A model generated the notes under the pieces. That model was given only the letters and a program-made list of their open reading frames with translations, was not told where the DNA came from and did not search any database. 64,000 bases of DNA, from positions 26,086,987-26,150,986 of the forward strand of contig CM026422.1 in NCBI GenBank assembly GCA_014871385.1, in the 5' to 3' direction. The translations under genes and the position numbers were made by a program. The stretch is from Ceratodon purpureus (taxonomy: Eukaryota; Streptophyta; Bryopsida; Pseudoditrichales; Ditrichaceae). The stretch's first letter is position 1, and each line of letters starts with the position of its first letter. This document shows positions 1 to 11,451 of the stretch, one piece after another.

Positions 1-690
1 GTCTGGACGTGTTTTGTAACAACTATTAACGCGGTCTCTGTTTCAACTAACATGCGCGGTACATCAGATATGCACTGTCACGTTTTTTGTAACACATCTT
101 AACACACTTCCTGTTCCAAGAAACACATGCGTCACTGCCTCCTAGTCTCCCAAATTAAATATTGTTGGTCAAATACTGCATTGCATGTTAGCCAACCCTT
201 CCACGCACACGTTCCACATCACGGCACGCATTCCACGTCAAATAGGTTTGTCATGTTTTTTGTAACACATCTGAACGCACTTCTTGTTACAAGAAACGCA
301 CACGTCAATGTTGACAGCCCCCACGGGCTCTCAAACATTGCTTGACAATCAAACCCTAAACCTCCCACGTCAGCCTATCACCCTACAACGCATTCCACGT
401 CAGCACAGTCATTCCACGTCAGACTTCTCGGTACGTTGTTTTAACACACTTGAACGTGGCGCATGTTACCTATGACGCCTCAATGTTATAAGAAACGCGC
501 TGCTCTGGATACTACTATGGTCAACCATAGTCAAAACTACCTTCCACGTCAGCCATTGACTCTTCAAGCATTCCACGTGAGCGCACTCATTCCACGTCAG
601 TCAATGTGTTACGTTTTTTTTAACACATTTTAACGTAGCACCTGTTAAGATTGACGTCCTTCCTGTCATAAGAAACGTGCTGACGTGGAG
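1..690. repeat. Diverged satellite array with ACGT-core motif
   Basis: About five imperfect units start near 7, 78, 250, 430 and 608. Each opens with a block like CGTTTTTTGTAACACAT, then a GTTA-AGAAACGC block. Between them the motif TTCCACGTCAG or a one-base variant recurs at 231, 393, 412, 542, 571 and 590, with a related CCCACGTCAG at 364. The last three intervals are about 180 bases. The array runs off the left edge, so its full size is unknown. CACGTC is also the core of plant bZIP binding sites, but a satellite origin explains the repetition without any regulatory role. Confidence 0.6.
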
Positions 691-699
691 ACTTACTAT

Positions 700-1510
700 A
701 TTTAGTCGTATCTAAAGTTCCTTGAGGTAAAAAAGTAGGTGATAAAATTACTGCCCAACAAGAACGTGTCCGTTTAATTTAACGTGATGCCGTTATTTTG
801 AACGTATAAATTTTATTTGCGTTTCACCCATATCCTCTTTGACGCAGTGACGTTATTGGTGACTTTTTCACGTTAAAACGCTTGACGCGCGCCACGTTTA
901 ATTGGATATTTTTTCCACACTAATTCAGGATAGTGTGGATTTACGTCATTTTTGACGCATCTCTGCCATGGTGCATGGTGACATCATACAAGCAGAACCA
1001 ATTGATCAGAGTAGCAACACACTAGATAGCTACACCTTTCACATGCGCAAGAAAGATCTGTACAAACAACAGTGACGAACATCAAGACGATTATCATTTT
1101 TTGAAAACTTTAGGAATGCAACGGCCTTGCAACTCTTTTTATAACCGTAAGTTGATATTTAGAAGGACCAAGACTAAGAACTCACCTTGGACATAATAAT
1201 CTATGGAATAGCACCTATTCCTAAAGAAAATGTTGCAATATATACCTGCACAAAAAAAAAAAACAGAGACCAATGAAGCAGTTTGAACAAACAAACTCGC
1301 ACCATATTTCCAAAATCATGGCTAGCATGGAATGAGGATAATTGCGCTTGAACTAAGGCTCACAAGTTGCGCATTTATTATACCAGTATACAAAGTGTTG
1401 ACAGTATTTTGCAGATGGTCAAGCATAAAATGGAATCCATAACTCACCAAAAACATGTGAGCACAAATTTGTATCAGCAAGAAATTCATAGAGACACACC
1501 TTTAGGTGCA
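700..1510. other. AT-rich stretch, nothing recognised
   Basis: There is no ORF with convincing coding character. Short homopolymer runs, such as A11 near 1252, and scattered GTGACGTT-like words carry on weakly from the satellite array to about 960. Confidence 0.4.
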
Positions 1511-1528
1511 CATATAATTTCTCCATTC

Positions 1529-3154
1529 TCAACACACACTCTCCATCATACGCCTTACTGAACTACAATACTCAATATCTACGACATAAAAATCTTCTTG
1601 AATGGACCAACCATTGATAATGAACTCTAGAATTGCCACCCATAAGTTAATTTTAGTACTCTGTACAGTGTCAAATTCAATATACGATTCATATATTTGA
1701 ACTAAGAGGCGTATGAACTCTTTAAATTTGGTGTTAGATTACCATGAGCAATATACGCCTTCTTGCTTCATCCATCAGCCCAGCTACAGCAAGAGTCATA
1801 AGGACCTGCAAAAAAGTAATAAAAAGAGTTGGATGACCCCTACTTCTGTCCCAATTTGGTAGATTTTGTGTGCTCTTTCGTCTAAACAGATGTCAACAAG
1901 AAGGTTAGTTTTGCGCACCAAGAGAAATAGTTTTGAACAAAAAGAATTGCTTTAGGTTGCTTAACTTAACAATTGGCAGAGCATTTGAGGCTTCCATAGC
2001 CGCGTGCATATATATACATAGGATCACGTGAATTTTTACAGCAAAATTCTTATAATAACAAAAACGTAGAGATCTACAATGAGTAAATCAAATATCTACC
2101 TAAATGTCTGCAATTTCATTAGCGGTATTAAAATTTGCTACTAGCAGCTTTTGCTAACACGAAGAAAGCTCCTCTTTCTTGCCCGCCTTGACCTATCCAC
2201 AAGAGAAACCAAATTCTAAACTTTGAGTCCCTAATGTTCTAACCCAAATTTCAGCAATCAGGTAGTTGATTAGGATCCTTACTCATAAACCTTGCATTGC
2301 TTATATTGAGCATGAGGGACAGATGTGTACATCACGACACAAGCAGTGCTAGCTACACAACAATGAACTCTATTACAATTTACAAGACAATAGCATAGCA
2401 TTCAGTGAGCATACCACCCAGCGAGGACTTTCAGGAATATATAAGAGCCCAACAATTAACCAAAAACACATGGGTTAATTAGCAAAGTGTTGCAAATGTT
2501 TAACTTGTGCAGAATTGTTTGACATCAATCTTCAATCTAGAGAAGACTTGCTAACTCTAGTTTCTGTATATGTCTATTCTCTACTATTGTGGTAAAGTTG
2601 CTCAAGATGAAATCGCATACATGGACCATGGAAACTAACAATGTTATCAACCCTGGGCTACACACTTCTGCAGTGCAAATGCTGACGATTTGACTGAAAT
2701 GTTAAGTCAATTGATCAATTCCACTCCCTAAAACAAAATGCTTGCTCTAGAGCGTAACTTTTCTAAAAGAAAACAGTAGATAATTCTGAGACGTACCAAA
2801 GAAAGCAAGAAAACGCCGCTTGAAGAACATGCCACATATGTATGAAAGAGGTGACGCAAATTGTAATGGTAAGTTGGACCATGTTTCAGCATAAGAAGAA
2901 AGAGAAAACAAGAGTCAACTCTATTGTGGATCGTGGATCCCGCCAACATAACAAGAACATTGAAGCAGAGCATTATAAAGTTCAAAGACTAGAGAATTAT
3001 GTTAATCCTTAATAAAACTAATGAACAACACCCGTCTTGAAGCATTTCCAATCGATGTTATTAATAAGCAGCAAGTTACTAAACTGATAAGTGCATCAAA
3101 CCCATACCTCATTCATTGTCTTAACGGTACCCCTTCGATGCTTTGGTGAGATCA
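1529..3154 (-). other. Possible spliced host gene or its relic, minus strand
   Basis: Several stretches look like exons on the minus strand, but I cannot name a family. Piece 3108-3154 ends at a GTATGG donor and could encode ISPKHRRGTVKTMNE. Piece 2797-2988 is exactly 64 open codons between a TTCTCTAG acceptor and a GTACGT donor, so it keeps phase 0 on both sides. Piece 1743-1805 (21 codons, phase 0) follows a TTTTTTGCAG acceptor and reads VLMTLAVAGLMDEARRRILL. An open stretch at 1529-1738 contains INLWVAILEFIINGWSIQED. The pieces cannot all be joined in one frame by eye, so this may be a pseudogene or chance. Confidence 0.2.
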
Positions 3155-3348
3155 CTCCGATACATTGGTACATAGCAAAAACATATAGCAGATGAAACAA
3201 AAATTATAAAACGAATCTTAGCATGTGAAGTACTTCAGGATTCTCAAAGTAGAGGCAGCCATGACTAATGACATACATCTCTTCAAAGAAATAAACGAGC
3301 ATTGTGATTAATTCACAAAATCAACATACTAGTGGTGCTGCTCTAGAC

Positions 3349-3775
3349 TGTTGGAGTTTAGCTCGCTTGTAATAAAGGCATTGTAAAAAGAGTTTGCAAC
3401 GAGGTAGAAAAAGAAGGTGGGAAGTAAAAGGAGAGAAAAGAAAGAGAGGTCATTTACCACATGGTGCACATGTGGCATGAGTAGGTGAAGAGATAAGGAC
3501 TAGCCCACTTGCATTGACTAAGCCATGTCAATGATAAGGTTGGAAGACAAGTGGGTGGTGGCTAAGTCTTAGGGCCGGCCATGAGTGCCACGTGTCCTAG
3601 AGGGACTTGCAAGTCGCTTGGAATGTCCCTTGAGAGTCCCTTAGAGATGTGCAACCAAGTACTATAAGTAAAGAGCTTCGAAAGAAGCTCATATCTCACT
3701 CCATTCATTGTTTGTACTACTTTGTGTGCTACACTTGTTAGAGCAACCATCTCTTTTTTTCTTTTAACTTCAATA
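3349..3775 (+). repeat. Copia copy A 5' LTR
   Basis: It begins TGTTGGAGTTTA and ends ACTTCAATA, like the other LTRs of this family. The downstream leader begins GGTTATGGGCCCACTCATG, where a primer-binding site would lie. I could not match that to a tRNA 3' end with confidence. Confidence 0.85.
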
Positions 3776-6700
3776 GGTTATGGGCCCACTCATGTGAGTT
3801 GCTAGTCAGAGTTCATTGGTTGCTTAGTAGTTTGGAGGAGGTTTTGTGAGGCACTGTGTGTGTCACGTGCACAAGGGCTAATTTTTAGCACAAGAGGTGC
3901 ACAAAGGTTGATTTGGAGATTTGGCGACGCACATAGGGTTACAAGAGTGGTGGAGGTGCTCATTCAAAGCTTTTGCACCTTGTAAGTGTTCAAACATTGT
4001 GGATGTGCTGCTTGCTCTCTAATGGTGCTGATTTGAGTGATTGAGGTGCATAGATGCACATTGGAGTCTAGGTGATGCTCTTTGAAGTCATTCAAGGCCA
4101 TCTCTGCATGTAGGAGCAAAGAAAGGTGAGGTATACTTGAGTGAGTTGCAAAGGTTTGCATTTGAGTTCAATGACTGAGGACTTGAGTGCTTGAAGTGAA
4201 CCATTGCACACTTGAGCTAGAAGGGACTCAATTTGATTGATTGGAGTGTGCACTCACACACTAGGGCCTTATAAGACCTGATTTGCTAATAGGAGGTGCT
4301 TACATGAGTATCAGAGAGTTGTAGAGGTTGATGTAGAATGAGAGGTCTGCATAAACACCCTTGAGTCTAGAAGGGGCTCAAAGTGGGTGTAGAGGTGCGA
4401 TAGTGGACATCGAGACTTTACAAGGGTTGATCTTAGTTTATTCCATAGTTACATTTGAGAATGAGAGTGCTAGGACCATTGACAAGTTCAAGGGGGAGAA
4501 CTTTAGCCTTTGGAAGTTCAAGATGGAGATGGTGTTGGAGTCCATGGACCTCTGGGAGGTTGTAGAAGGCACAGAGAAGCCTCCACCAAGTGCAGACGAC
4601 GATGAGAAGGGCATCAAGATGGATCCAAAGGCTATCAAGGAGTACAATCCCCATGTGAAGAAGGCCATGTCTGTGATAGGGCTCAATTTGGTGGACAACC
4701 AACTTGCGTACATTCGGAATTGCAGAGGGCCAACGGAAGCATGGAAGACATTGTGCAACATCCATGAGACAAAGAGCTTGTCCAACATTCTCTTTATTCA
4801 TCGCAAGTTCTTTACCATCAAGATGCAAGATGGTGATGACAAGCTTACCCACATCAACCATAGGAAAGACCCTGCAGATCAACTCAATTGTTTGGATGTG
4901 CCCGTCAAAGATGACGATGTTGTCATGACCTTGCTTGAGAGGTTGCCCCCCTTCTTCTGAGAACTTGATCACGGCCTTGGAGACCTTGCGGTTTGTAGAC
5001 CTTACCATGGAGTTTGTGACGGCAAGGATGATGCATGAAGTGTCCAAGTGCATGGAGAAGGAGGTTCATGGTGATAATGCGACCTTGGTATCAAGGCAAA
5101 ACAAGGGGTTTAGCTCCTTCGCACGTGGAGAGCCCAAGGTGTGTTACAATTGTGGAGATGGCAAGGAGCATGCTTCATGCTCAACGGCTCAAGCTTTCAT
5201 TTTGGGCGGAAGCGATGGCTAATACGGTGTACATTGGCAATCGGTGCCCCACTCGTGCTCTTGTTAGCATCACTCCACAAGGGGCTTGGAGTGGGCGCAA
5301 GCCATGCATTGCACACATGCGTGTGTTTGGATGCATTGCTTATGCCAAGGCGGTTGATGCAAAGAGAGGTAAGCTCGATGCAAAGGGTACCAAGTGTTTG
5401 TTTCTTGGCTATTGTGAGGGAACCAAGGCTTATCGTCTTATGTGCATTGAGACTAGGAAGATCATCAAGAGCCGTGATGTTGTGTTTGATGCGGAGCGCA
5501 CTAATGTTGGTAATGGTTTGGAGATGAATCTAAGTGTGAGTAGTGTGGCACCTTTGTTGGTGTTGGTGGACGAATCTTCCAAACCAACTTCTTCTAGTGA
5601 CCAGGAGGATGCCAAGAAGGACGAGAAGGAGGATAAAGAAGAAGTGGATGAGGAGACAAGCAAGGCGCATTCTTCAAATCATCGTCACGAGAAGGTGAAG
5701 GTGAAGGAGAGGGAGGCACTTGCTATCCAAGACCAGTACGACGTCCACTTGGGGATTGGTGGATGAACCACATCTTGCCGCAACAAGAAGTGGAACGGGC
5801 CAATGTGGCCAACCTTGAAGATCCATTGAGTCTGTGTGAGGCTCTGCAATCCGAGCATGCAAGCATGTGAGAGGTTGCCATGAAAGAAGAGTATGACTCC
5901 CTCATTGCTAATGGAACGTGGGAGTTGGCTCGCCTTCCAAAAGGCCGCAAGAGTGTTAGATGCAAGTGGGTGTTTCGCACCAAGAAGGGTGCTACATGAG
6001 AAGTTGTGCGCCACAAGGCAAGATTGGTGGCCAAAGGGTTCTTACAAGTTGCGGGAGTGGACTTCCATGAGACCTTTGCTCCCGTGGCCAAGTTCAACAC
6101 AATTCGGTGCATCCTTGCACTTAGAGCCGCATTGGACTTGGAGATCCATCAAATGGATGTCAAGACCGCTTTCTTGAATGGAGATTTGGAGGAAGACATC
6201 TACATGAGCCAACCTCAAGGGTTTGAAGAGAAGGGCATGGAGCATCTTGTGTGCAAGCTCATGAAGTCCTTGTACGGGCTCAAGCAATCACCAAGGGCAT
6301 GGTATCAACGCATTGATTCCTACTTCATCAAGGAGGGCTGGACAAGGTGTGAAGGGCATCATTCCTTGTACATCGTGCAAACGGGTGAGTTCTTGTTGAT
6401 GGTGCTTGTGTATGTGGATGAATTGATCATCTTGGCTAGCCTTCATGCCAAGTTACGGTGGCTCAAGGCCAAGCTCAAGGGAGAGTTCCAAATGAGTGAT
6501 CTTGGTAAGTTGAAGTATTGCCTTGGAGTGGCACTCGAGAGGAACCCCAAAGCTCGCACCATCACCAAGTGCCAAAGGAAGTACATCAAGGAGGTGCTCA
6601 AGCAATTCAACATGGAGGATTGCAAGCCCATTAGTACTCCACTTGATGTGAATGTGAAGTTGATGAAGCTCTCGTTGGAGGAGTTTGAGGCCATTGAAGG

Positions 6701-7396
6701 TGAGATGGAGGGAATTCCATACAAGGCGGGTGTTGGCTCATTGATGTATGCCATGGTGGCCACACGGCCCGATCTTGCATTTGCGGTGAGCATGGTGAGC
6801 CAATTCATGTCTAGGGCTGGTCCATCACATTGGAGTGAGGTCAAGCGCATCATGCGGTACTTGCAAGGTACCATGGAGTACAAGTTGTGCCTTCGAGGCA
6901 TCAACATCGAGTTGAGAGGCTATTGCGATGCGGATTGGGCGGGAGATGCAAATAAGCGCCATTTAACAACGGGGTATGTCTTTTTCATTGCACATGGTGC
7001 CATTTCGTCGAATTGCAAGAGGCAACCAACAATTGCCCTGTCTACGATGGAGGCGGAGTACATGGCCAGTAGCCAAAGCACCAAGGAAGCCATTTGGCTT
7101 CGCAAGCTTTTAGGTGATGTGGGGTGTGTCCAAGTTGATGCAACGACGATCATGTGTGATAACCAAGGGTGCATTGAATTGGCAAAGAACCCCACACACC
7201 ATTCATGCTTGAAGCACATTGATGTTCAACATCAGTTCATTCGTGAGAAGTTGGAGAGTGGCGAGATAAGCTTGAGGTATTGCCCAACGGAGGACATGGT
7301 GGCGGATGTGTTGACAAAGGCACTTGCGAAGGAGAGGCATCATCGATTAGCAAAGGCCATGGCATTGCGAGAAGGTAACTACTCGCAAAGTGGGAG

Positions 7397-7824
7397 TGTT
7401 GGAGTTTAGGTAGCTCGTAGTTAAGGCATTGTAAATAGGGTTTGCAATGAGGTAGAATTAGAAGGGGGGAAGTAAAAGGGGAGAAAAGGGAGAGAGGTGA
7501 TTTACCACATGGTGCACATGTGGCATGAGTAGGTGAAGAGATAAGGACCAGCCCACTTGCATTGACTAAGCCAAGTCAATGATAAGGTTGGAAGGGCAAG
7601 TGGGTGGTGGCTAAGTCTTAGCGGCGGCCATGAGTGCCACGTGTACTAAAGGGACTTCCAAGTGGCTTGGAATGTCCGTTGAGAGTCCCTTAGAGATGTG
7701 CAACCAAGTACGTTAAGTAAAGAGCTTTGAAAGAAGGTCATATCTCACTCCATTCATTGTTTGTACTACTTTGTGTGGTACACTTCTTTGAGCAACCATC
7801 TTTCTTCTTTTTTTAACTTCAATA
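7397..7824 (+). repeat. Copia copy A 3' LTR
   Basis: This 428-base LTR appears identical to the one at 27142-27569, and the identity continues into the flanking non-Copia DNA on the right. It is therefore part of the duplicated tract rather than an independent LTR. Confidence 0.9.
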
Positions 7825-8326
7825 TGAATTTGATAATTGTTCAATTTCAAAATCTTGGGAGCTCGATGGAACTTGTTGGGCGCTATATCAAAGAAGAGGC
7901 AGATGACGTAAGTTATAGTAAACTCTGGTACTCGTTTCTACTTTTCTTATTTGTGCTGAAATTTATGGAGAATTGTTTTTTAGGAAAGAGTGAATTCTAA
8001 AATGACTTGAGGGCAGCCTGGTTCATTGCAAGGATGTTGTCTTTACTCTAATCTATTAATATTTCGAAGCCTTTTAAAGTTTCTAAATTGGCTTTACCAA
8101 AATATAGATTTTAATAATATCTCTGTTTGATAGGTCACGTTTCTGAATATTACTGGTTTTCAAGATATGGTATGCCAATAATGGAGGTATATTAAAAAAA
8201 TCTGTTTTTATATATGTGCTTGATTTCAACTTTATTTCATGGTTTCCCTGTGTTTAATTCAACATTTGTTTGTCTTGTCAAGTGCAGGTTCCTCAACAAA
8301 CTTATGCAAGTGTTTGTACCTTTTAG
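7825..8326 (+). other. Exon-like pair next to the LTR (copy 1)
   Basis: Directly after the 3' LTR an open stretch starting ATGAATTTG reads on to NLGSSMELVGRYIKEEADD and stops at a canonical GTAAGT donor (7908). A GTCAAGTGCAG acceptor at 8287 is followed by VPQQTYASVCTF and a stop at 8324. Phase is kept across the 380-base gap. The peptide is not recognised. It could be a host exon pair trapped next to the element or a chance arrangement. The same sequence is at 27570-28071. Confidence 0.25.
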
Positions 8327-8686
8327 GTGATAACAATTATGACTTCACTCATGTCCATGGGAAGTTTTAAAACCACACTCTCATTTTTTTATGGAACATT
8401 GACTAGGATTCTAGTTTGTGATTTATTTTCTCCCGACTATATTTTTAAGGTAGAAGAAAACGCAAATTACCAATCCAACGCTTGAAAAGACTCGATCATA
8501 GGTGAAACGACAAATCGGAATTTCAAAATGAATCTTCAATTAGACTTGAAAGGAAGCTAAGATGCAAATATGTTGTATGTCTATTATATCAATTGCACAA
8601 GGTCACGACTTAGCCTTTTGTTCTTTTTCTCCTAGTCGGCAGCTGGTTTGCATCATGGTTCCTTTTGATCTGTTTATTCTGATTAT

Positions 8687-9440
8687 CCTGCTTGATCACT
8701 TTTTTATCTTGATCAGGCTATGCTTGATAAGCTATTTATCTTGAGCAGTTTCTGCTTGATCAATTTCTGTTTGATCAGCTTTCTTGTTAGCAGTGTGTTG
8801 TGGAGCTTTTTAGCCTGCTCAGTTTCTGCCTTTGACACTTGGAAATTATCAGCTTCGTTGGTGACAGTGTGCTCTGGGGATACGCTGCTGGGGATACTGC
8901 TGATTTTCCTGAATTGTTTAATCAGATTCTCAGTTAACAGGTCTGCTATTTGCTCCAAGTTTCACTATTCACTTTGTGACTTTGGAAATTATCAGCTTCG
9001 TTGGTGACAGTGTGCTCTGGGGATACGCTGCTGGGGATACTGCTGATTTTCCTGAATTGTTTAATCAGATTCTCAGTTAACAGGTCTGCTATTTGCTCCA
9101 AGTTTCACTATTCACTTTGTGACTTTGGAAATTAATAGCTTCGTTGGTGACAGTGTGCTCTGGGGATACGCTGCTGGGGATACTGCTGATTTTCCTGAAT
9201 TGTTTAATCAGATTCTCAGTTAACAGGTTCTCGGATTAGCAGGTCTGCTATTGGCTAATTCATTCCAAGTTTCACTTTTCACGTTTTGGCTGCTGATTTT
9301 CCTGGAGGACTCTGGGGATAAGCTGCTGGGGTTACAATTCTGATTTTTCTGAATTGTTAAAGCAGGTTCTCGGTTAACAGCTCCTTTGTTGGCAGTTTGC
9401 TTTGGAGCTTTTCAGCCTGCTCCGTCTTTGCCTATTGACG
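8687..9440. repeat. 143-bp tandem repeat (copy 1)
   Basis: Unit starts are visible at 8841, 8984 and 9127, at GGAAATTATCAGCTTCG or GGAAATTAATAGCTTCG, giving a 143-base period. Two nearly perfect units are followed by a third and by decaying partial units to about 9440. A preface at 8687-8785 is dense in TTGATCA words. The short ORFs here come only from the repeat. Confidence 0.8.
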
Positions 9441-9620
9441 CCTGGAGTTTTTTATTTATTACTTTCTTGATATGGAATCGGGTCCTTCTACTCAGGTTCC
9501 ATTATATGTTTGTGTGTGTATAATTGAGAGTTGGATGCACCATTTCAATGGAAGGGGTTTCATTCTTTATTACCACCTTTCCATTTCATTTATGCTATTT
9601 TGTGTGCAATTTTTCAACTT

Positions 9621-10066
9621 TGACAGGGATAACAACCAGAAGTCACGCTGAAGACACCTTGCGTACGAATTCATTCTAACTACGTGTTTGTTTGATTTCA
9701 TGGGCGCAGGTGAGGCGTGACTTCCTAAGTTTGGAGCTTTGCGCTACAACTATGGCAGCCTTTCTCTTTTCCTTTTTGTTCCTATTTGCTAAAATGATTT
9801 CTTAAGTTTGAGAGATGTTTTCTCTATTTTATCCATTTAAGCTTTCTGAGTACATGTTTATCGTGGCTCTAATGATATGGGTTTTTTGAAATTAAATTTT
9901 CTTTTGACATGTTGAATCCTACATGACAATATCAAGATAGTTGATAGGTGAAGAAAATGCCCTGATCTGGGGTTGTATATAGGGGCGAAAGAAGGGAAGG
10001 AAGGGGGAGAGAGAGAGAGAGAGAAGGAGAGAGAGAGAGAGAGAGAGAGAGCAGAGAGAGAGAGAT

Positions 10067-10143
<77 letters not shown>

Positions 10144-10177
10144 GAGAGAGAGAGAGAAGAGAGAGAGAGGAGAGAGC

Positions 10178-10213
<36 letters not shown>

Positions 10214-10226
10214 AGAGAGAGAGAGA

Positions 10227-10263
<37 letters not shown>

Positions 10264-10457
10264 AGAGAAGAGCTCGCGATGACGAGCGAGAGAGCTAGAG
10301 AGATCGACGCGAGAGCGAGGGAGAGAGCGAGAGAGAGCGAGCGAGAGAGAAGATAGCGAGAGAGAGCTAGCTCGAGTAGCATGCGATGCGAGCGATGACG
10401 ATAGATAGTCGATATCGAGGCGAGCTCGAGATAGAGACTCGAGCTGATAGAGGCGGG

Positions 10458-10496
<39 letters not shown>

Positions 10497-11180
10497 TCCT
10501 CTCTCTCCTCTCTCTCTCTCTCTTTCTCTCTGCTCTTCTCTCTCCCTCTCTCTCTCTCTCTACTCTCTCTAACTCTAGGGCGGGAATATTGTTGCAAATA
10601 TTCTGGGCGGATATGGTGGGTGAAACGTATATAAATTCCGGATGCTTCCTGACACTACAGGCCAAGGAAGATGCAATCATTTGTTGGCCATGCGCAGCTG
10701 GATTCTTGAGGTCGGTTGGTGGCCTGTACAGCATGCGTACATAAGGAGTAGAATCCATCCTCATTGCAACGTAGGGTTCGTCCTGCACGAGTTGCCTCTG
10801 TTTACGTAATACTGCTCTCACACGAAGTGAACAGTTCTCGCAGGCCAATCTCGCTTGGGATTTCAAGCGATTCCGTTAGAAGTGCGTACGTTTCCCGTGA
10901 GCGACTGTGCATTAGCAGGCACATCGTCCCGAGCCATGGAGCGAAGCCCGGTTCAGGTGCTCATTACAGCAGGTCTAGGTTACGGAGAGTGAGGAGTGTG
11001 TTGCGGTTTTACAAGGCTTATGTCTCTTTCTGAATTTTGTTTCCTGAGTGATACATGTGGATCTTGCTCGTGGATTTTCCCTGCTGTGACATGGATAACA
11101 ACTGTGGTAGGCTGTAGACACCTGTTGTGCACACATTTACTGACTGACGATTTGTGGATGTTGTATGGGCACAGGTGAGG
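9621..11180. repeat. Two related 95-bp segments
   Basis: Segments 9621-9715 and 11087-11180 share a start (TGACA-GGATAACAAC), a middle (CTG-AGACACCT) and an end (ATGGGC-CAGGTGAGG), with diverged DNA between. Length is 95 and 94 bases. They are direct repeats about 1.46 kb apart and occur again in the second tract copy. Their role is unknown; they may be old terminal or internal repeats of a larger element. Confidence 0.45.
10006..10570. repeat. GA microsatellite then CT microsatellite (copy 1)
   Basis: GA repeats (about 10006-10270) are followed by about 190 bases of disordered G/A/C/T sequence made of GAG, GCGAG and GATAG words. CT repeats follow (about 10459-10567). The matching place in the other copy has only one CT run. 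The inverted arrangement could form a long hairpin, or it may be a consensus error where reads through the repeat were merged. Confidence 0.75.
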
Positions 11181-11451
11181 ACTACCACCTCAGCATGCGA
11201 TTATGCACTTGAAGATTTTTTTCTTCTCCTTACTGACATTGCCTTTGATTATTATCTGAGTTCTTTTGGTTCCTGCACTTTGATTTATATAACAGCTGCG
11301 ATCAAGCTGGTATAGAATTGATCTATGTACTCCTGCTTTCTACACTAACCCGGAATATATTTTGCGTACAAATTTAATGCGAAGTATTTGTTGTACATGA
11401 CTTACTTTGTGGCAATGCAGTGCTCTGAGCCAGTGCTGGATACTTTGTTTG

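Larger units (their letters stand above)
3349..7824 (+). mobile_element. Ty1/Copia LTR retrotransposon, copy A (broken)
   Basis: This is a Copia-order element with both LTRs (3349-3775 and 7397-7824). Parts seen in order: leader, UBN2-type gag (about 4440-4960), a zinc-knuckle start (near 5150), integrase C-terminal part (about 5160-5530), reverse transcriptase (about 6006-6900) with the [10 protein letters not shown] block, and RNase H (about 6900-7370) with ADWAGD and EAEY blocks. The order integrase, RT, RNase H places it in Copia. It is broken, with several breaks. The two LTRs differ at roughly 8-9% of sites by eye, but the 3' LTR lies in a recently duplicated tract, so that figure is not a clean age. 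No target-site duplication is visible. Confidence 0.9.
6677..11451. repeat. Duplicated tract, copy 1
   Basis: From about 6677 (RT region of Copia A), through the 3' LTR and 3.6 kb of flanking DNA, the sequence matches 26422-30805 essentially base for base. The offset is 19745 up to a microsatellite near 10000 and 19354 after it. The match stops abruptly after GGATACTTTGTTTG at 11451 (30805 in the other copy). The lack of visible substitutions points to a recent duplication or conversion event, much younger than the Copia insertions. Confidence 0.9.

Noticed and set aside
3340-7830. Target-site duplication around Copia copy A
   Set aside because: The left flank (CTAGAC) and right flank (TGAATT) do not match. 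The same test fails for copy C.
9858-10597. Long Ser-Leu and Arg-Glu ORFs on both strands
   Set aside because: They are translations of GA/CT microsatellite and have no coding meaning.
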